Positions 61,198 to 64,000 of a stretch of DNA of 64,000 nt are shown here, in pieces; within the stretch, counting starts at the first letter, position 1, and every line of letters begins with the position of its first letter. Origin of the DNA: Sipunculus nudus (lineage: Eukaryota; Annelida; Sipuncula; Golfingiida; Sipunculidae); the NCBI GenBank assembly GCA_026874595.1, contig CM049312.1:31939956-32003955 (forward strand), read 5' to 3'. The position numbers and the translations under genes are program-made. Below the pieces are notes generated by a model. It worked only from the letters and a program-made list of their open reading frames with translations, was not told the DNA's origin and searched no databases.

Positions 61198-61565
61198 AAT
61201 ATTATAAAGAAACTTGGATCATCACGATTTGGACCATAGATGTTTACAATGGTACATCTTATTCCTTCAACAGTTATATCTAATACAATGAACTGACCAG
61301 AATCACTACATATGCTGCTGTGTATTTCATAATTAATATTATTTTTCAGCATGACACATACACCTTTGGCATTACTAGCCCCATGTGAAAATATAATAGT
61401 ACCACCCCATTCAGCCATCCATTTGTTCTCATCTGTGAGTGTACAATGTGTTTCCTGTAATAATATTATTTTAGCATTTTTTTTATGTAACCAGTGGAAA
61501 GTTTCCCTCCTTTTTATTTCATCTCTTAGTCCTCTGACATTAAGCGAAATTATCTCTGTGAATTA
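61155..61565 (-). pseudogene. LINE endonuclease N-terminal part
   Basis: The frame carries the start of the AP-type endonuclease: ISLNVRGLRD, then LLQETH with the catalytic Glu, then VNIYGPN. A Met at 61,418 is internal; the similarity continues upstream to about 61,560 where stops begin. It overlaps the next frame by about 40 bases around a single-base shift. Confidence 0.85.
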
Positions 61566-61569
61566 AAAT

Positions 61570-63790
61570 TAATGGGGTTATTTCTAATTTTTTTCTAAGT
61601 GTAGATATCATGAGAAACATGTATATACATGTTATGCTTAAATTATTTTGTAATCCTGATGTGAGTATACTATACAAAAACATAAACAATAACATACAAA
61701 ACCATAAGAAGAACATAAATATGTCAACAAATATCATACCTATTTCTGCCAACTGCTTAAGACGATGCATCCCTACTTCTTTTTAATGTAACGTTATTTA
61801 ACACTGCATGATTATCAAAGTGTACATTAGTGAACAAAGATAGAGGCTAATAGAAGTGTTTCTATCACACATATACAACATGAAATAAGTGCCGTATGAA
61901 TTTCTGTTTTGCCTGTTTTACTGCTTTTCTCTTAGACACTATTAGAATAATTTTTCACCTTTCTCTATCTGACAATTGCAATATGTAGATAACTTTCAAA
62001 ATCTAAATTAGCGTACCATCTATAGTGTACTGAATAGTAGTCTCAGTGCCATCGCTTTTATCCAAAATATAAGATATTTATATTTTATCAATTAACGCAC
62101 ATTTCGTCTTCAGAGAGGAAAAAAAATTTCCTCCATATCAAAGCGGAAAAACTTTAAAATATAACTCAAAAACCTTAAACATTGGTTATACAATCATTGC
62201 ACGACAAAAAATATGGATTTAAAATCTGATACATTCCAAACAGGATTTCCTTAATAAAAATCACAAAACCTTTTTATATATAATCATAGCTGATATTTTA
62301 CAATAGTTCTGTGAGCAATACATTCCTCTATATTTTATATAATTAATTTTCCTTTTAGTTGGGTTTCTGAGCTTGTATCTCCTATATTTGAAACATTGGA
62401 TTCCTGAACTTGTAATTGTATCACTTATAATTGAAAAACTTGTGAATTATACAATCCATCAGTTATAACTACGAAAAATATTAAATTTGAAGTGTCGCAT
62501 CTTACAAAACATACCCCCAAAAATCACAGAATTGTGTGCTCAGCCGAATTTACATAGACATAAAAAGTACCATTTCGAGATTATCTCATCTCATATCAGC
62601 CTATATTCTCTAATTTCAAGAAACATTTCACTATGAGAACTTAAGTTTAGCTGATCCGAATGAAAAGTAAACAATACAGACCAAATTACTTAAAATATGA
62701 GCTTTAATATGTTATTACACTCAAGATGATCTCATTTAAGTTGCATTTCCCAATTTCATATAACGATTTCAGATACATGTGCTGACACTACTGTATTGGC
62801 CTTATAATAATCCAGTTGATCCTTTAAAATACTTGTTATTCATACCACTGTAAGGTATTTATGGTTTAAGTTTCCCAAACCAACACAAAGGAATTCTTTA
62901 TCGGCAGTGAACATTGATAAGATTTCTGTTTTCAGGGTACTCGTTAACCCTATTTATCATAAAGTCCTAAAATATAGGTTTAACCCATGTCTAAAGTTCT
63001 GTGTCAATAGTTGTTATGCGAGCCCTCTATAAATATTGGCCATTTGGTTCTCGCACAATGATAGGAATCATATCATCAGCACAGATCCATTAAATATATA
63101 TCCATTCAATAGAAATTGGTCTTTCAATAAAAAGTGACTTTACAATTTGGTTATTCATGGAAGTAAAAAAGTTAACTAGTGTACATAATCAAAATCGATT
63201 TTCAAACAATATCTAACCAGGAGACAAACACATGAATAAGCGGATATAAATATTCACAATAGACCTTACCTTTTATGGGCCTACCGTATAGTTTTCTAAA
63301 CCTCTTTTTCTCTCTTTTTTAAACTTATTAAACAGACAATCAAAAGTTCAACAGAGTATAATTATTAATTGTGTCTCGAATTTCAATTCCAGTCAACCAT
63401 GTCTTTCTCCCTGTCGACATAAACCAAAAAATAAAAACGTAGAAATGAACCAAATTTACAGCACTTAACCCGTAACAGCGCATATATGAGATAGAGTGGT
63501 TCATTCTTATTGTTTAATTGGTCACTAAGAATAAAATGTCAGGTGTAGACTATGAGTATCTGGAGTTAAACAAATAATAATAAATATATAAATATATATT
63601 AGGGTGTTTAACCTCAACACAGTAGTGACAGACCCAATTACATGTTATTAAACTTAATTCAAAATGTAGAAATGCAAACAAAACTGCCATCCTTATCTAA
63701 GGCATCATTGAAGTAATATTAAAAACAACAGAAAATTAAACCAATTTACCTGAGGCATCATGACAAGTCACCTGTGGTAAGGGTTAACAC
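61570..63790. other. Upstream of LINE, nothing recognised
   Basis: AT-rich, with no ORF1-like frame. Could be decayed LINE 5' region or plain intergenic DNA. Confidence 0.4.
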
Positions 63791-63799
63791 ATTGACTAA

Positions 63800-64000
63800 T
63801 GATTGAGCGCTAAATCAAGTCTTTCAGCTACGCTGTAGAAAATTTGTTCTCCAAGAAAAACTAACCGTGCTGTTCTCTATCCAGGGTGACACGCTTGATG
63901 AAAGATCTCGGATTGACTGAGCGATAAAACAAGTCTATCGGCATATAGAAAAAAAGTGTCCTCTGTAGAAGCCGGCCGTGCTGCCCCCTGTACAATATAA
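63800..64000. repeat. Two diverged 115-bp direct repeats at window end
   Basis: Segments beginning at about 63,803 and 63,918 share TGAGCG-TAAA-CAAGTCT and a later CCGTGCTG. Tandem repeats of this sort often form LINE 5' regions, but the link is only suggested by position. Confidence 0.5.

Larger units (their letters stand above)
57646..61565 (-). mobile_element. L1/Tx1-like LINE, inactivated
   Basis: A minus-strand non-LTR retrotransposon with the order endonuclease, linker, reverse transcriptase, CCHC knuckle, and a 3' A-run (T14 at 57,646-57,659 on the plus strand). The coding region is split into three frames by single-base shifts near 61,190 and 60,045. The catalytic histidine of the endonuclease is replaced, and the motif before it looks shortened. 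No ORF1 is recognisable between 61.6 kb and the window end. Whether the copy is 5' truncated or its 5' end extends to 64 kb is unclear. Confidence 0.92.

Noticed and set aside
61540-61770. 76-codon frame as LINE ORF1
   Set aside because: Hydrophobic, with no coiled coil or RNA-binding features, and overlaps the start of the endonuclease in another frame.
1-64000. CRISPR arrays, operons or phage features
   Set aside because: The tandem repeats have no unique spacers of constant length, and the window is plainly eukaryotic (GT-AG introns, LINE, SINEs).

Overview
The window is AT-rich invertebrate nuclear DNA: one long, intron-rich gene set in dense repeats. The organism is probably a mollusc, perhaps a bivalve. 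That is an inference from the GACGGACGG-type repeat tails, the palindromic GGTGGCGCCACC tandem repeats and the tRNA-derived SINEs, which resemble what is common in molluscan genomes; no database search was possible.

The only convincing host gene is on the minus strand and runs from about 57.04 kb down to about 3.2 kb. It encodes a synaptic vesicle 2-related protein (SVOP family, 12-helix major facilitator transporter). Thirteen exons between 23,841 and 3,252 carry the transporter body. All have GT/AG boundaries and consistent phases. Joined to the 52.1 kb exon they give a 549-residue protein, close to the length of vertebrate SVOP.

Upstream of the common exon at 23.7-23.8 kb the 5' part looks modular. 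Three alternative start exons (52.1, 46.8 and 31.9 kb) all end in phase 1. A 51-nt cassette (37.4 kb) and an 18-nt microexon (30.6 kb) are phase 1 on both sides. TATA-like promoters lie at about 57.07, 46.95 and 32.06 kb. If these are real, one transporter body receives a set of interchangeable cytoplasmic N-terminal tails from several promoters. This is the most interesting biological proposal in the window, and it is read from sequence only.

The rest is repeats. At 57.6-61.6 kb there is a dead L1/Tx1-like LINE on the minus strand, with two frameshifts, a lost catalytic histidine and an apparent in-frame deletion. At 0.57-2.01 kb there is a tandem-repeat element with terminal inverted repeats; a second copy at 55.3-56.05 kb is inserted in a 42-bp minisatellite. 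A MITE family ending in TTAAAGG has at least four copies, one of them touching a splice-acceptor region. A family bounded by GCTCAGCTGA-like ends has a GACGGACG-rich tail, the largest copy being 38.4-40.5 kb. There are also a 1.09-kb TA-flanked TIR element (17.7-18.8 kb), a pogo-like MITE (42.2 kb), two kinds of tRNA-derived SINE, minisatellites of 42, 48 and 49 bp, and several microsatellites. Most short open reading frames in the window are chance or repeat-derived.
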